A stretch of 64,000 nucleotides of DNA from Mycobacterium asiaticum (GTDB taxonomy: Bacteria > Actinomycetota > Actinomycetes > Mycobacteriales > Mycobacteriaceae): NCBI RefSeq assembly GCF_001673635.1, contig NZ_LZMH01000025.1, forward strand, positions 1 through 64,000. Direction: 5' to 3'. The translations under genes and the position numbers were made by a program. This document shows positions 1 through 8,297 of the stretch, one piece after another (the first letter of the stretch is position 1; each line of letters opens with the position of its first letter). The notes below the pieces were generated by a model. That model saw nothing but the letters and a program-made list of their open reading frames with translations. It was not told where the DNA came from and made no database searches.

Positions 1-2
1 GC

Positions 3-200
3 CCCCCGCAGGACTACTGCGCCCCGCGCACCGCCATGATGCCCAAACGCGCCCGCACCCGCGCCCAAGACCGCGCCTACCGCATCGCCACCGAACGCAA
101 CCACAACCACCACACCCGCCAAACCACCCGCCAAGCCCGCTACAACCACCCCGAGGGCAAAGCACCACCCAACCCCGACCACGACCCACCACCCTTCTAG
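3..200 (+). CDS. C-terminal end of a 13E12/DUF222 HNH endonuclease-family protein (5' end outside window)
   Basis: The open frame enters from the left edge and ends at TAG 198-200. The visible tail of about 65 residues begins PPQDYCAPRTAMMPKRARTR and is rich in Arg and His, ending in a run of Asp and Pro (DHDPPPF). This is the typical end of the mycobacterial REP13E12/DUF222 proteins that carry an HNH nuclease domain. The DUF222 and HNH domains lie outside the window, so catalytic residues cannot be judged. Whether the whole gene is intact is unknown. Confidence 0.7.
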   Translation, partial: PPQDYCAPRTAMMPKRARTRAQDRAYRIATERNHNHHTRQTTRQARYNHPEGKAPPNPDHDPPPF

Positions 201-220
201 CGGTGGTGCCACCCGGTGCC

Positions 221-244
221 GTTTGCCATCCGAGCGTCCGGGTA
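221..244 (+). promoter_or_regulatory. SigF-type promoter for the F420-dependent oxidoreductase
   Basis: GTTT at 221-224, a 15-nt spacer and GGGTA at 240-244 match the mycobacterial SigF consensus exactly. The ATG at 255 lies only 10 nt after the -10 box, so the transcript is predicted to be leaderless or nearly so. Confidence 0.6.
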
Positions 245-254
245 CCCGTCCGGT

Positions 255-1241
255 ATGGCGAGGTTTGGCTATACCCTGATGACTGAACAGACGGGCCCCA
301 AAGAGCTTGTGCGCGATGCCGTTTCGGCCGAGCAGCGGGGATTCGATTTCGAGGTCTGTAGCGACCACTTCTCACCGTGGCTGGCGTCGCAAGGACACGC
401 CCCCAATGCCTGGGCGGTTTTGGGCGCGGTCGCGCACGCTACCGAACGGGTCGACCTCTACTCCTACGTCACCTGTCCCACGATGCGCTATCACCCCGCG
501 ATCGTGGCGCAGCAGGCCGCTACCGTGCAGATCCTTTCCGGCGGCCGGTTCACGCTGGGCGTGGGCAGCGGCGAAAACCTGAACGAGCATGTCGTCGGCA
601 AGGGCTGGCCCACCATCGAACGCCGCCAGGACATGCTGCGCGAGGCGATCAAAATCATCCGCGACCTGTTCGGCGGTGAACTGGTGAACTGGAGCGGCGA
701 ATACTTCCAGGTGGACTCCGCGCGCCTCTGGGACGCGCCCGAGATACCCCCCGGCATCGCGGTGGCCATGTCGGGTGACAAGGGCGTCGAGAAGCTCGGC
801 AAACTCGCCGACCATCTCGTCGCCGTCGAACCCGATAAGGAACTGGTCGACGCGTGGCACGCCGCCCGCCAGGTCGGCGGCTGGCCCGGCGCCGGCCGGG
901 TGATCGGACAGATCCCGATCTGCTGGGACCCCGACCGGGACGCCGCGATCGCACGCGCGCACGACCAATTCCGCTGGTTCGCCGGCGGCTGGACGGTCAA
1001 TGCGGACCTGCCGACCCCGGCCGGCTTCGCCGGGGCCACCCAATTCGTGCGGCCCGAAGACGTCGCGGACAGCATCCCGTGTGGGCCGGACCTGGACGCG
1101 ATCGTGGAGGCGGTGCGGCCGTTCTGGGAAGCCGGGTTCAGTGATATCGCGCTGATTCAGATCGGCGGCCAGTCCCAGGAACAGTTCTTGAAGGAAGCCG
1201 CAGAACCCCTGCTGGAGGCGTTGCGCGCCGCAGCGAATTGA
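255..1241 (+). CDS. F420-dependent oxidoreductase, luciferase-like (TIGR03557 / Fgd-like family)
   Basis: Predicted 328-residue TIM-barrel flavin/F420 enzyme of the bacterial luciferase superfamily, probably using reduced coenzyme F420 in the cytoplasm; the substrate is unknown. It begins MARFGYTLMTEQ and carries the family hallmarks SDHFSPW, the CPTMRYHPAIVAQ segment and the glycine-rich GRFTLGVGSGENLNEHVVG, as in F420-dependent glucose-6-phosphate dehydrogenase relatives. An upstream in-frame ATG at 216 would add 13 residues unlike the family. ATG 255 is preferred because family members start at this point, and because the SigF-like -10 at 240-244 would leave 216 untranscribed. There is no Shine-Dalgarno sequence, consistent with a leaderless mRNA. 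Confidence 0.85.
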   Translation: MARFGYTLMTEQTGPKELVRDAVSAEQRGFDFEVCSDHFSPWLASQGHAPNAWAVLGAVAHATERVDLYSYVTCPTMRYHPAIVAQQAATVQILSGGRFTLGVGSGENLNEHVVGKGWPTIERRQDMLREAIKIIRDLFGGELVNWSGEYFQVDSARLWDAPEIPPGIAVAMSGDKGVEKLGKLADHLVAVEPDKELVDAWHAARQVGGWPGAGRVIGQIPICWDPDRDAAIARAHDQFRWFAGGWTVNADLPTPAGFAGATQFVRPEDVADSIPCGPDLDAIVEAVRPFWEAGFSDIALIQIGGQSQEQFLKEAAEPLLEALRAAAN

Positions 1242-1251
1242 CGGTCGACGA

Positions 1252-1275
1252 GTTTGGGTGACTGTCGCGCGGGTA
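1252..1275 (+). promoter_or_regulatory. SigF-type promoter for the SRPBCC/ADH/DJ-1 operon
   Basis: GTTT at 1252-1255, 15-nt spacer, GGGTA at 1271-1275: an exact SigF consensus match, starting 11 bases after the stop of the oxidoreductase and 58 nt before the start of the next gene. The leader has room for the GAGGAG ribosome binding site at 1321-1326. Confidence 0.6.
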
Positions 1276-1333
1276 TGGGTCGGTAAGCATCGACCGCAGG
1301 AATCTGCCGTCTGGCAGTGCGAGGAGTTTGGCG

Positions 1334-2263
1334 ATGAATGATTCCGCAGCAAGTACCACCACGACCTTGGTCAAGGGGCTCGGCGTGGCCAGTCTGGGCC
1401 TCGGCCTGTCCGAAGTGCTGGCGCCCGGGGGAGTGGCGGCACTCGCCGGCGTGGACGAGACGCGGCGGTCACGGACCGCCATCCGCGCCCTGGGATTGCG
1501 CGAATGCGGCCATGCCGCAGCGCTTTTGCTGGGACCGGAGAAGCTGGTGTGGACGCGAGTGGCCGGCGATGTGCTGGACATCGCGGTCCTGGCAGCGGGC
1601 GTGGCCCGCCGGGGTCCGGGCCGGCGACGGCGCGGCATCGCCTCCGCCGCGGCCCTTTCGGTGATCGGTGCGGCCGATCTGTATGCCGCGCTGCGTACCA
1701 CCCGCACCGAACACGCACGTCACGGCGGAGAACACAAGCATCAGACCGTGCGCGCGGCGGTTACCGTACAGCGCTCGCCGGAGTACGTTTACGGCTTCTG
1801 GCGCAATCTGGAAAACCTGCCGGAATTCATGTATCACCTCAAAACGGTCACCTCGGACGAGAACGGCCGGTCACACTGGGTCGCCAACGCCCCAATCGGA
1901 CAGCCCGTGCAGTGGGATGCCGAGATCGTCGAAGACCAGCCGGGCAAACGCATCGCCTGGCAATCGGTGCCGGGTTCCGGCATCTCGAACAGCGGTTGTG
2001 TGGAATTCAACCCCGACAACTCCGGTAAGGGCACCGAAGTTCGGGTCACCATCGCCTATGAAATGCCCGGCGGCGCCATCGGAAAGGCAGTGGCGACCCT
2101 GTTCGGCGAATCGCCCGATCAGCAAGTCAACGACGATCTCCGCCGATCTAAGCAGATCTTAGAGACCGGGCAGGTACTGCGCTCCGACGGATCGCCGGAA
2201 GGACCGGTCTCCTTCCGTCAGATGCATCAACAGGCCGCCCAGCCGGTAAGCAAGGGGGCATAG
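1334..2263 (+). CDS. SRPBCC (START/polyketide-cyclase-like) protein with N-terminal membrane segments
   Basis: Protein of 309 residues. The first ~125 residues form several hydrophobic stretches (for example [20 protein letters not shown]) typical of membrane helices. From about 135 to 260 there is a COQ10/SRPBCC-type lipid-binding domain starting [20 protein letters not shown]. It may bind a hydrophobic ligand at the inner membrane face; no ligand is known. ATG 1334 is chosen over TTG 1328 because GAGGAG at 1321-1326 gives a 7-nt spacing. It is the first gene of an apparent operon with the dehydrogenase, whose ATG follows the stop codon by one base. Confidence 0.75.
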   Translation: MNDSAASTTTTLVKGLGVASLGLGLSEVLAPGGVAALAGVDETRRSRTAIRALGLRECGHAAALLLGPEKLVWTRVAGDVLDIAVLAAGVARRGPGRRRRGIASAAALSVIGAADLYAALRTTRTEHARHGGEHKHQTVRAAVTVQRSPEYVYGFWRNLENLPEFMYHLKTVTSDENGRSHWVANAPIGQPVQWDAEIVEDQPGKRIAWQSVPGSGISNSGCVEFNPDNSGKGTEVRVTIAYEMPGGAIGKAVATLFGESPDQQVNDDLRRSKQILETGQVLRSDGSPEGPVSFRQMHQQAAQPVSKGA

Positions 2264-2264
2264 C

Positions 2265-3434
2265 ATGAGAGCCACAGTTTGGGCGGGGCGCAATAGCGTT
2301 GAGGTGCAAACGGTTCCGGATCCCAAGATCCTGAACGACCGTGACGCGATCGTGCGGGTCACCTCGACCGCAATCTGCGGATCCGATCTGCACCTCTACG
2401 ACGGTTACATTCCCACCGTCAAGCACGGTGACGTGCTGGGCCACGAATTCATGGGCGAGGTAGTGGAAGTCGGCAAAGGCGTTGACAACCTAGCTGTCGG
2501 CGACCGTGTCGTGGTGCCATTTCCGATCGCCTGTGGAGCGTGCTCGGCGTGCGACCGCGACCTGTATTCGCTGTGCGAGAATTCCAACCCCAACGCGGGA
2601 ATCGCCGAGAAGCTGATGGGCCACTCACCCGCCGGTCTGTTCGGCTACTCGCACATGTTGGGCGGATTCGCCGGTGGCCAAGCCGAATATGCTCGGGTGC
2701 CGTTCGCCGACATCGGGCCACTCAAGGTCGAGGACGATCTCACCGACGACCAGGTGCTGTTCCTGTCCGACATTTTGCCGACCGGTTACATGGGTGCCGA
2801 GATGTGCGACATCAAGCACGGTGATGTCGTAGCGGTGTGGGGTGCCGGGCCGGTCGGTCTGTTCGCGATGATCAGTGCCATCTTGCTGGGCGCTTCCCAA
2901 GTCATCGCCATCGACCGCGTGCCGTATCGCCTCGAATTGGCCCAGCGCCTCGGCGCCACGCCACTGAACTTCGAGGAAACGTCGGTGCTGGGCGAGTTGC
3001 AGGACATGACTGCCGGCCGCGGTCCCGACCATTGCATAGACGCGGTCGGCATGGAGGCTCGCAACAGCACCACCGTGGTGGATGCCTACGATCGGGTCAA
3101 GCAGGCGATGCGTCTGGAAACCGAACGCCCGCATGCACTTCGGGAAGCTGCCATGAGTTGCCGCAATGGTGGCACCATCTCGATCGTCGGCGTCTACGGC
3201 GGCATGATGGACAAGTTCCCGATCGGTGCGGTGATGAACCGATCGTTGACCATCAAGACCGGCCAGTGCCACGTGCAGCGCTACATGCGTCCATTGCTCG
3301 AGCGAATCCGCAAGGGCGAGATCGACCCGACGATGATCATCACCCACCACCTGAATCTCGATCAGGCGCCCCATGGCTACGAGATCTTCAAACACAAGCA
3401 GGACAGCTGCACCAAGGTTGTCCTCAATCCGTAA
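2265..3434 (+). CDS. zinc-dependent alcohol dehydrogenase (formaldehyde-dehydrogenase-like MDR)
   Basis: Predicted 389-residue medium-chain dehydrogenase/reductase, oxidising an alcohol or aldehyde adduct with NAD(P). Visible features are the catalytic zinc region ([10 protein letters not shown], then [12 protein letters not shown]), a structural zinc cluster ([15 protein letters not shown]) and a Rossmann motif ([12 protein letters not shown]). The length matches glutathione-independent formaldehyde-dehydrogenase-like members. The Shine-Dalgarno run AAGGGGG lies in the end of the preceding gene, indicating translational coupling. The neighbouring DJ-1/PfpI gene suggests a shared role in reactive-aldehyde or carbonyl detoxification under SigF control (inference). 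Confidence 0.88.
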   Translation: MRATVWAGRNSVEVQTVPDPKILNDRDAIVRVTSTAICGSDLHLYDGYIPTVKHGDVLGHEFMGEVVEVGKGVDNLAVGDRVVVPFPIACGACSACDRDLYSLCENSNPNAGIAEKLMGHSPAGLFGYSHMLGGFAGGQAEYARVPFADIGPLKVEDDLTDDQVLFLSDILPTGYMGAEMCDIKHGDVVAVWGAGPVGLFAMISAILLGASQVIAIDRVPYRLELAQRLGATPLNFEETSVLGELQDMTAGRGPDHCIDAVGMEARNSTTVVDAYDRVKQAMRLETERPHALREAAMSCRNGGTISIVGVYGGMMDKFPIGAVMNRSLTIKTGQCHVQRYMRPLLERIRKGEIDPTMIITHHLNLDQAPHGYEIFKHKQDSCTKVVLNP

Positions 3435-3447
3435 AGGAGCTGGACTG

Positions 3448-4008
3448 ATGTCAAACGAGTTGGAGGGCAGGAAGATTGCGATCTTGGCTGCCGACGGCGT
3501 GGAAAAAGTCGAACTCGAGCAGCCCCGCGACGCGCTGCAGGACGCTGGCGCGCGGGTAGAGCTGCTGTCGCTGAAGGACGGGGAAATCGAAGCGCGCAAC
3601 CACGATTTGGAGCCCGCCGGCCAGTTCACAGTCGACCGACCGGTATCGGACGCGTCGGTGACCGACTACGACGGGCTGGTATTGCCCGGCGGGACGGTCA
3701 ATCCGGACAAACTCCGACTGGATGACACGGCCGTTTCATTCGTGCGTGAATTCGTCGATTCCGGAAAGCCGGTTGCCGCAATATGTCACGGCCCGTGGAC
3801 ATTGGTGGAAGCCGGCGTGGTGGCGGGGCGAAAGATGACCTCCTACCCGAGTATCCGTACCGACTTGCGCAATGCGGGCGCTCGTGTGGTCGACGAAGAG
3901 GTCGTGGTCGACGGGAACATAATCACCAGCCGCTCACCCAAAGACCTGTCCGCGTTCTGCTCGACGCTCCTCAAGCAATTGGCCCAGACACCGGCCGGCT
4001 CGGCCTAA
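3448..4008 (+). CDS. DJ-1/PfpI family protein (YhbO-type deglycase/protease fold)
   Basis: A 186-residue cytoplasmic DJ-1/PfpI fold protein. The nucleophile elbow AAICHGPW places Cys113-His114, and the acidic partner is Glu19 in the N-terminal AADGVEKVE segment. Family members such as YhbO/PfpI have been described as stress-protective glyoxalase III, protein deglycase or protease; which activity applies here is unknown. ATG 3448 is supported by AAAGGAG at 3433-3439, 8 nt upstream, overlapping the stop of the dehydrogenase gene, so the three genes form one operon. An earlier in-frame start at 3373 would lie inside the dehydrogenase gene. Confidence 0.88.
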   Translation: MSNELEGRKIAILAADGVEKVELEQPRDALQDAGARVELLSLKDGEIEARNHDLEPAGQFTVDRPVSDASVTDYDGLVLPGGTVNPDKLRLDDTAVSFVREFVDSGKPVAAICHGPWTLVEAGVVAGRKMTSYPSIRTDLRNAGARVVDEEVVVDGNIITSRSPKDLSAFCSTLLKQLAQTPAGSA

Positions 4009-4033
4009 AAGCCCGAACATGCCGGGTGATTCG

Positions 4034-4058
4034 GTTTTAACCCAGTTGTTTGCGGGCA
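4034..4058 (+). promoter_or_regulatory. possible SigF-type promoter (GTTT-N16-GGGCA)
   Basis: GTTT 4034-4037, a 16-nt spacer and GGGCA 4054-4058 match the SigF consensus with one change in the -10. It lies 58 nt before the methyltransferase start. Support is position plus similarity to the exact matches nearby. Confidence 0.35.
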
Positions 4059-4116
4059 TTAACACGCCGAGCCGTGACCGTCACGGCCGAGCTCCAAAGG
4101 TCGAGAAAGGCTTGCC

Positions 4117-4809
4117 GTGACGACCACATACCCAGCACCGGGTGATTCTCTGGTCGCCGAAAGGGTGTACCAGCCGCAATCCGATTCTTTCCTGCTTGTC
4201 GACACCATGCGGCGGACCGGTCTGATTCCAGGGCGCCGAGTGCTCGACCTATGTACCGGCACCGGGTTCATCGCCATCAATGCCGCCGAAATGGGTTGCG
4301 CCAGCGTGACTGCCTTCGATATTTGTCCGCATGCCGTTCAGTACACGCGCGGCAACGCGGCCAACGCGGGCGTTGAAGTCGATGTGCGGCAGGGCTCTTG
4401 GGCCAACGCCTTGGACTACGGTCCCTTCGATGTGGTGGTGTCAAACCCGCCATACGTTCCCACCCCTGCCGTCGACGACACAGACGTGATTCCGTCCACC
4501 GCCGGTCCGTCATGGGCGTGGAACGCCGGCCTCGACGGACGCCTGGTGCTTGATCCGCTGTGCGCATCAGCGTCAAAGCTGTTGTCGGATCGCGGTTCGT
4601 TGCTACTGGTGCACTCGGGTCTCGCCGGCACCCGGCAGACACTGGACGCATTGCGCGCAGCGGGGCTGGATGCGTATGTTGTTGCCAGAAAGTTCATTCC
4701 GTTCGGACCGGTGTTGACGGCACGGGCCGACTGGCTGGAGGAGACCGGCCAAATCGCGCCAGGGTGCCGAGAAGAGGAACTTGTGGTGATCCGGGCAGAC
4801 AAGTCGTGA
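4117..4809 (+). CDS. HemK/PrmC-like class I methyltransferase
   Basis: A 230-residue SAM-dependent methyltransferase. Motif I is VLDLCTGTG (residues 42-50), and the NPPY signature at 110-113 is typical of N-methyltransferases acting on glutamine or adenine (TIGR00537-like). It lacks the N-terminal substrate domain of true PrmC, so the target is unknown; it could methylate a protein glutamine, RNA or a small molecule. It starts with GTG after AGAAAGG at 4104-4110. The stop overlaps the start of the CDGSH gene by 4 nt, indicating co-expression. Confidence 0.8.
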   Translation: MTTTYPAPGDSLVAERVYQPQSDSFLLVDTMRRTGLIPGRRVLDLCTGTGFIAINAAEMGCASVTAFDICPHAVQYTRGNAANAGVEVDVRQGSWANALDYGPFDVVVSNPPYVPTPAVDDTDVIPSTAGPSWAWNAGLDGRLVLDPLCASASKLLSDRGSLLLVHSGLAGTRQTLDALRAAGLDAYVVARKFIPFGPVLTARADWLEETGQIAPGCREEELVVIRADKS

Positions 4810-5012
4810 GCACGACGCGCGTTCAGGTGGTGCCCAACGGGCCGGTGTTGGTGTCCGGCCCGGTCTCCATCGAGATGCCCGACGGCGCCGTGATCGAATC
4901 GGACCGGTTCATGGTCGCCATCTGCACGTGCCGGCGCAGCCAGGACTACCCGCTGTGCGACACCAGCCACCGGCGATGCCGGAGCACCAAAGTCAAAGCC
5001 AAGCTCAGCTGA
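4806..5012 (+). CDS. CDGSH iron-sulfur domain protein
   Basis: A small protein of 68 residues starting at GTG 4806, which overlaps the methyltransferase stop (GTGA). The C-terminal half contains CTCRRSQDYPLCDTSH, the CDGSH motif with predicted [2Fe-2S] ligands Cys40, Cys42, Cys51 and His55. The canonical Gly after Asp is Thr here. Bacterial CDGSH proteins bind a labile 2Fe-2S cluster and are thought to act in electron transfer or redox sensing. The gene ends inside the convergent heme-oxygenase-like gene (8-nt overlap). Confidence 0.85.
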   Translation: MSTTRVQVVPNGPVLVSGPVSIEMPDGAVIESDRFMVAICTCRRSQDYPLCDTSHRRCRSTKVKAKLS

Positions 5013-6024
5013 GCGGCCGGCGCAGCGAGGACTCACCCCGCTGCCACGCGGCCATCACCACATCCGCCAGACGATTCTCCACGGCGGCGTGCGCGCGGAT
5101 CCCGAACACCACGTCGGCGTCGAGGTTCGGTTCACGCGCCACCAAGTCGCCGACCACCGACTGTCGCACCACGTGTTCGTGGACCGCGTCGGCTTCGACG
5201 TGCTCGCGGTAGAACTCGACGCAGGCCGGCGCCGCCTGCAGGCGCTGCAGGGCCTGAACCATGCGGCGGGAGCCGGGCGGCGAGGTGATCTCCGTCGACG
5301 CGAAGTGCCCGACGGCCGCGCCGCGCCAGCGCCGGTGCAACCCGAACAGCGACATGAGATTCACCACGGCCAATGATTCGGCGGGCACTGCGTCCAGATA
5401 AGCGAGGTAGGTCGAGTCGAGGTCGGCTGCTTCGAGCAGGTCAGCAAAGAGTTGTTGATGCATCCGCGTGCCGCTGCCCGCGCCGTACTCGTCGAATTCG
5501 ACCGCGACGAACGCGGCCTTGGCGGTGCCGCTCAGCCGGGGAATGGCGAACGCATGCGGGTCCGCCTCTTTGAGGTGATAGAGCGACCGGTGCACGAAGT
5601 ACTCGCGCATCTGCTCCCACGTCCCGGTGTCCCGCAGATAGTACGACGGCCCCGTCCCGTCGGCCGGTTCGATTGTGATGGCGTCCATTTCGGCCGCGGC
5701 GGTGTGGTCGGCATCGATCGGGCCGACGTCGCGGCGCACACCGGCCAGGAAAACTCGCTCCAGTTCCGACCGCAGGGCCAGCAACGAGGGATTCCATTCC
5801 CATTCGGGGTCTACCGAGGCGAAGCCCCGGTAATGCAGCTCGTAGCACATGTATAGGGCCAGCTGAAGATCCAAGCCATACGGGTCCGCGTCACGGACCG
5901 AGGCGCTGATGCGCCCGGACAGCTCGCGGGAAGCGGGCGCGCTCAGGGTGCGGCGCACCGCGGTCGACAACGGACCGTGGGCCGCAGGCAGGGCGGGCTC
6001 AGCGATGATCGACGCGTAGGTCAC
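5005..6024 (-). CDS. iron-containing redox enzyme family protein (heme-oxygenase-like diiron fold)
   Basis: An all-helical protein of 339 residues resembling the heme-oxygenase-like diiron oxidase (HDO) superfamily. Candidate metal ligands are in the segments YFVHRSLYHLKEADPHAF, EFDEYGAGSGTRMHQQLF and the late REHVEADAVHEH. Reaction and substrate are unknown. Upstream in-frame ATGs at 6051 and 6042 overlap or precede a SigF-like -10 box (GGGTA, 6038-6034). GTG 6024, 9 nt after that box, is therefore preferred and implies a leaderless mRNA. If the promoter is wrong the protein could begin at 6051 with nine more residues. The 3' end overlaps the convergent CDGSH gene, whose Fe-S product might act as a redox partner (speculative). 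Confidence 0.78.
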   Translation of the reverse strand: MTYASIIAEPALPAAHGPLSTAVRRTLSAPASRELSGRISASVRDADPYGLDLQLALYMCYELHYRGFASVDPEWEWNPSLLALRSELERVFLAGVRRDVGPIDADHTAAAEMDAITIEPADGTGPSYYLRDTGTWEQMREYFVHRSLYHLKEADPHAFAIPRLSGTAKAAFVAVEFDEYGAGSGTRMHQQLFADLLEAADLDSTYLAYLDAVPAESLAVVNLMSLFGLHRRWRGAAVGHFASTEITSPPGSRRMVQALQRLQAAPACVEFYREHVEADAVHEHVVRQSVVGDLVAREPNLDADVVFGIRAHAAVENRLADVVMAAWQRGESSLRRPLS

Positions 6025-6033
6025 ACGATTGTT

Positions 6034-6057
6034 TACCCGCATGGCACACATACAAAC
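6034..6057 (-). promoter_or_regulatory. SigF-type promoter for the heme-oxygenase-like gene
   Basis: Reading the minus strand, GTTT (6057-6054), a 15-nt spacer and GGGTA (6038-6034) match SigF exactly. Transcription would begin near 6027-6024, at the GTG start. Confidence 0.6.
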
Positions 6058-6065
6058 GGCGCCGT

Positions 6066-8297
6066 TCAGTGACCCTGCTCATCGGGACTTGGCCGGCCGA
6101 CCCGAAAGACCAGGTCGATGACTGTGCCGTCGGGCCCCTCGGTGACCTGCATCGACGCGCTCATCGCCCGCATCAACAGCAATCCCCGGCCGCTGTTGCC
6201 CGGATTCTCCGCCGGTGGCTGCCAACGGCCGGAATCCGCTATCCGGGCGTGTATCTCGTCGCCCGCCAGCTCTGCCTCGAGCGACATGTCTGCGGCATCT
6301 CGGCCCGCATAGGCGTGTTCGACACAGTTGGTACAGGCTTCGCTGAGCACCAGCACGACGTCACCGGCTTGCTCATCCGAGACACCGGCCGCTCGGAGCC
6401 ACGAAGTCAGTCGCCGCCGGATGGGGGCCAATTCTTCTGGCACGGCGTGGGTCTGGATGTGCAGCGGCGCCAGCGCATGGCGGTACACCACCATCGCGAC
6501 GTCGTCGTCGTACCCCGCCGCCGGAGCCAATTGCTCCAGCACCGTGTCGGCGACAGCGTCGACCGGCAAATCAGCGGAGCCGGCCAGCACCGCGGCGACG
6601 CGCGCGAGTCCCTCGTCGATCGATTCGTACTTGCGCTCGACCAAGCCGTCGGTGAACAGCATTAGCGTCGCGCCGGGGAGCAGTACTTTGGCAGCTTGTG
6701 GACGAGTCTCGTTGCGACGCACCGCTAGTGGCACCGAACTCGCATCGGTAAGCATCATCGTTTCACCCGAGCCGGGTTGGGCGAGCACGGCCGGCATGTG
6801 CCCGGCGTTGCTGTACTCGAGCACGCTGGTGGCCGTGTCCAGAATCGCCAAAAACACTGTGGTGCAGTAGGCATCGGGGATAAGTGAGGCCGCCGCGTCG
6901 AGTTGCTCGAGCAATATCGCCGGCTTCGCGCCGGTGAGCAACAGTGCTCGTGCCGAACTGCGCAGCTGACCCATGATCGCCGCGGCGGGCAGTCCGCGCC
7001 CGACGCAATCTCCTACGACGATCCCGATGCGGTCGTCGTCGATCGGGAGGACGTCATACCAGTCACCACCAATTTCCAGCGGCGGCACCGCCGGTTCGTA
7101 GCGAACGGCGAAACCGGGCGGTGGCTTCAGCGGCGGCAGCATCGCGCGCTGCAGGGTGAGCGATGTGACGCGGGCGCTTTCGAATTGGCGGACATGCTGA
7201 ATGGACAGACTGAGGTGACCGATGAGGACCGTGATCAGCAACCGGTCTTCGGCCGAAACCCACCGTGGGACTCGTAGTTCCAGCCATAACGCCACGTCCG
7301 CGGCGCCGGACAGCATCACGACCAATCCGTGCGTCCTGCCGTCCGCCTCTGGTCTGCTTACCGTCTTGGCGGTCAATGGTAACTGGTGACGAGCATCCTG
7401 GAACGTCTGACGTAGCTGGGGATCCATTGTGCGCCAGCTGGTTTCGGGCGGGTCACCGGCTACCACGACTGTCGGCTCCCCGTCAGCGGGCGGCCACATC
7501 ACCGCGACGACACGGCTCACGTCAAGCGCTGTCCGGCATTCCTCCAGGGTGATCGCCAGCACCTCGGCCACGCTCTTGGCCACACTGACCGAGGTGGCCA
7601 ACCGCATCACGGCGCTTTCCCGCGCGGCGAAGGCACGTTCGGCGGTGACGTCGCGGACGGTTCCCACATAGACGTCATGCTCACCAGCGGGTCCCCGAAC
7701 CGCGTTGATGCTCACCGCTGCCCAGGCCAGGTGACCATCCTGGTGCCGCACGGGAATCTCGTACTGGGCACTGCCCTCCGCACGGACCCGTTCCTGGTGC
7801 TCGGCCGCGATTCGCTTGTCGATCAGCCAGGGTTGCGGCCATCGGTACGGCATGCCTTCCGGCGGGTAGCCGAGGATCTCGGCGAACGCGTTGTTCATCT
7901 CCACTATCGCGCCGTCTTTGTCCGCGACGAAGAAGCCTTCCTGCAGGGAATTCACCAACGCGGCCCGGAACTGCTCGCGATCGGCCAGGTCTTCGGCACG
8001 GGCCCGTTGCTCCGCGTATCGCTTTGTGCCGTCGAGAAATCCGCGGGTCGCAACGTCGAGCGCGGCCAGCGTCTGCAGCAGGAACTGCAGCGCGGTGGCG
8101 GCGTCGACGCCTGACTTTTTGGACAGCTCGTCGACCTGCCGGAAGTGGTTCTCGATGATGTCGAGCATGCTGACCTGTTCCTGCAGGGCACGCCTGCCGA
8201 GGTCGTATCCGACAGCCAAGCTGTCCTCATCGCGAGTGCGCACGTAACTGTGCAGGGCGGCGACGTACTGGTTGTGGAAGTCGGCGGTATAAGTCAT
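6066..8297 (-). CDS. RsbU-type SpoIIE phosphatase with PAS, GAF and C-terminal RsbW-like kinase domain
   Basis: A 743-residue multidomain regulator: an RsbU N-terminal-like helical domain (1-105), PAS (110-220), GAF (225-370), a SpoIIE/PP2C phosphatase (375-608) and an anti-sigma-factor-type HATPase (615-735). Phosphatase metal residues are visible in GGDWYD (D412, D415), VGDCVGRG (D430), FTDG (D550) and YDDDVA. The ATPase N-box is LSEACTNCVEHAY, with DSG and NSGRG motifs. The open frame continues 5' in low-complexity sequence that shadows the preceding gene; ATG 8297, in a 4-nt ATGA overlap, is the real start. Unlike M. tuberculosis Rv1364c it has no STAS domain. It is the last gene of the stressosome operon and presumably converts the RsbT signal into partner switching on a sigma factor. 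Confidence 0.85.
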   Translation of the reverse strand: MTYTADFHNQYVAALHSYVRTRDEDSLAVGYDLGRRALQEQVSMLDIIENHFRQVDELSKKSGVDAATALQFLLQTLAALDVATRGFLDGTKRYAEQRARAEDLADREQFRAALVNSLQEGFFVADKDGAIVEMNNAFAEILGYPPEGMPYRWPQPWLIDKRIAAEHQERVRAEGSAQYEIPVRHQDGHLAWAAVSINAVRGPAGEHDVYVGTVRDVTAERAFAARESAVMRLATSVSVAKSVAEVLAITLEECRTALDVSRVVAVMWPPADGEPTVVVAGDPPETSWRTMDPQLRQTFQDARHQLPLTAKTVSRPEADGRTHGLVVMLSGAADVALWLELRVPRWVSAEDRLLITVLIGHLSLSIQHVRQFESARVTSLTLQRAMLPPLKPPPGFAVRYEPAVPPLEIGGDWYDVLPIDDDRIGIVVGDCVGRGLPAAAIMGQLRSSARALLLTGAKPAILLEQLDAAASLIPDAYCTTVFLAILDTATSVLEYSNAGHMPAVLAQPGSGETMMLTDASSVPLAVRRNETRPQAAKVLLPGATLMLFTDGLVERKYESIDEGLARVAAVLAGSADLPVDAVADTVLEQLAPAAGYDDDVAMVVYRHALAPLHIQTHAVPEELAPIRRRLTSWLRAAGVSDEQAGDVVLVLSEACTNCVEHAYAGRDAADMSLEAELAGDEIHARIADSGRWQPPAENPGNSGRGLLLMRAMSASMQVTEGPDGTVIDLVFRVGRPSPDEQGH

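Noticed and set aside
372..1352. Long minus-strand open frame antisense to the F420 enzyme
   Set aside because: High-GC shadow frame; the plus-strand protein has clear family motifs.
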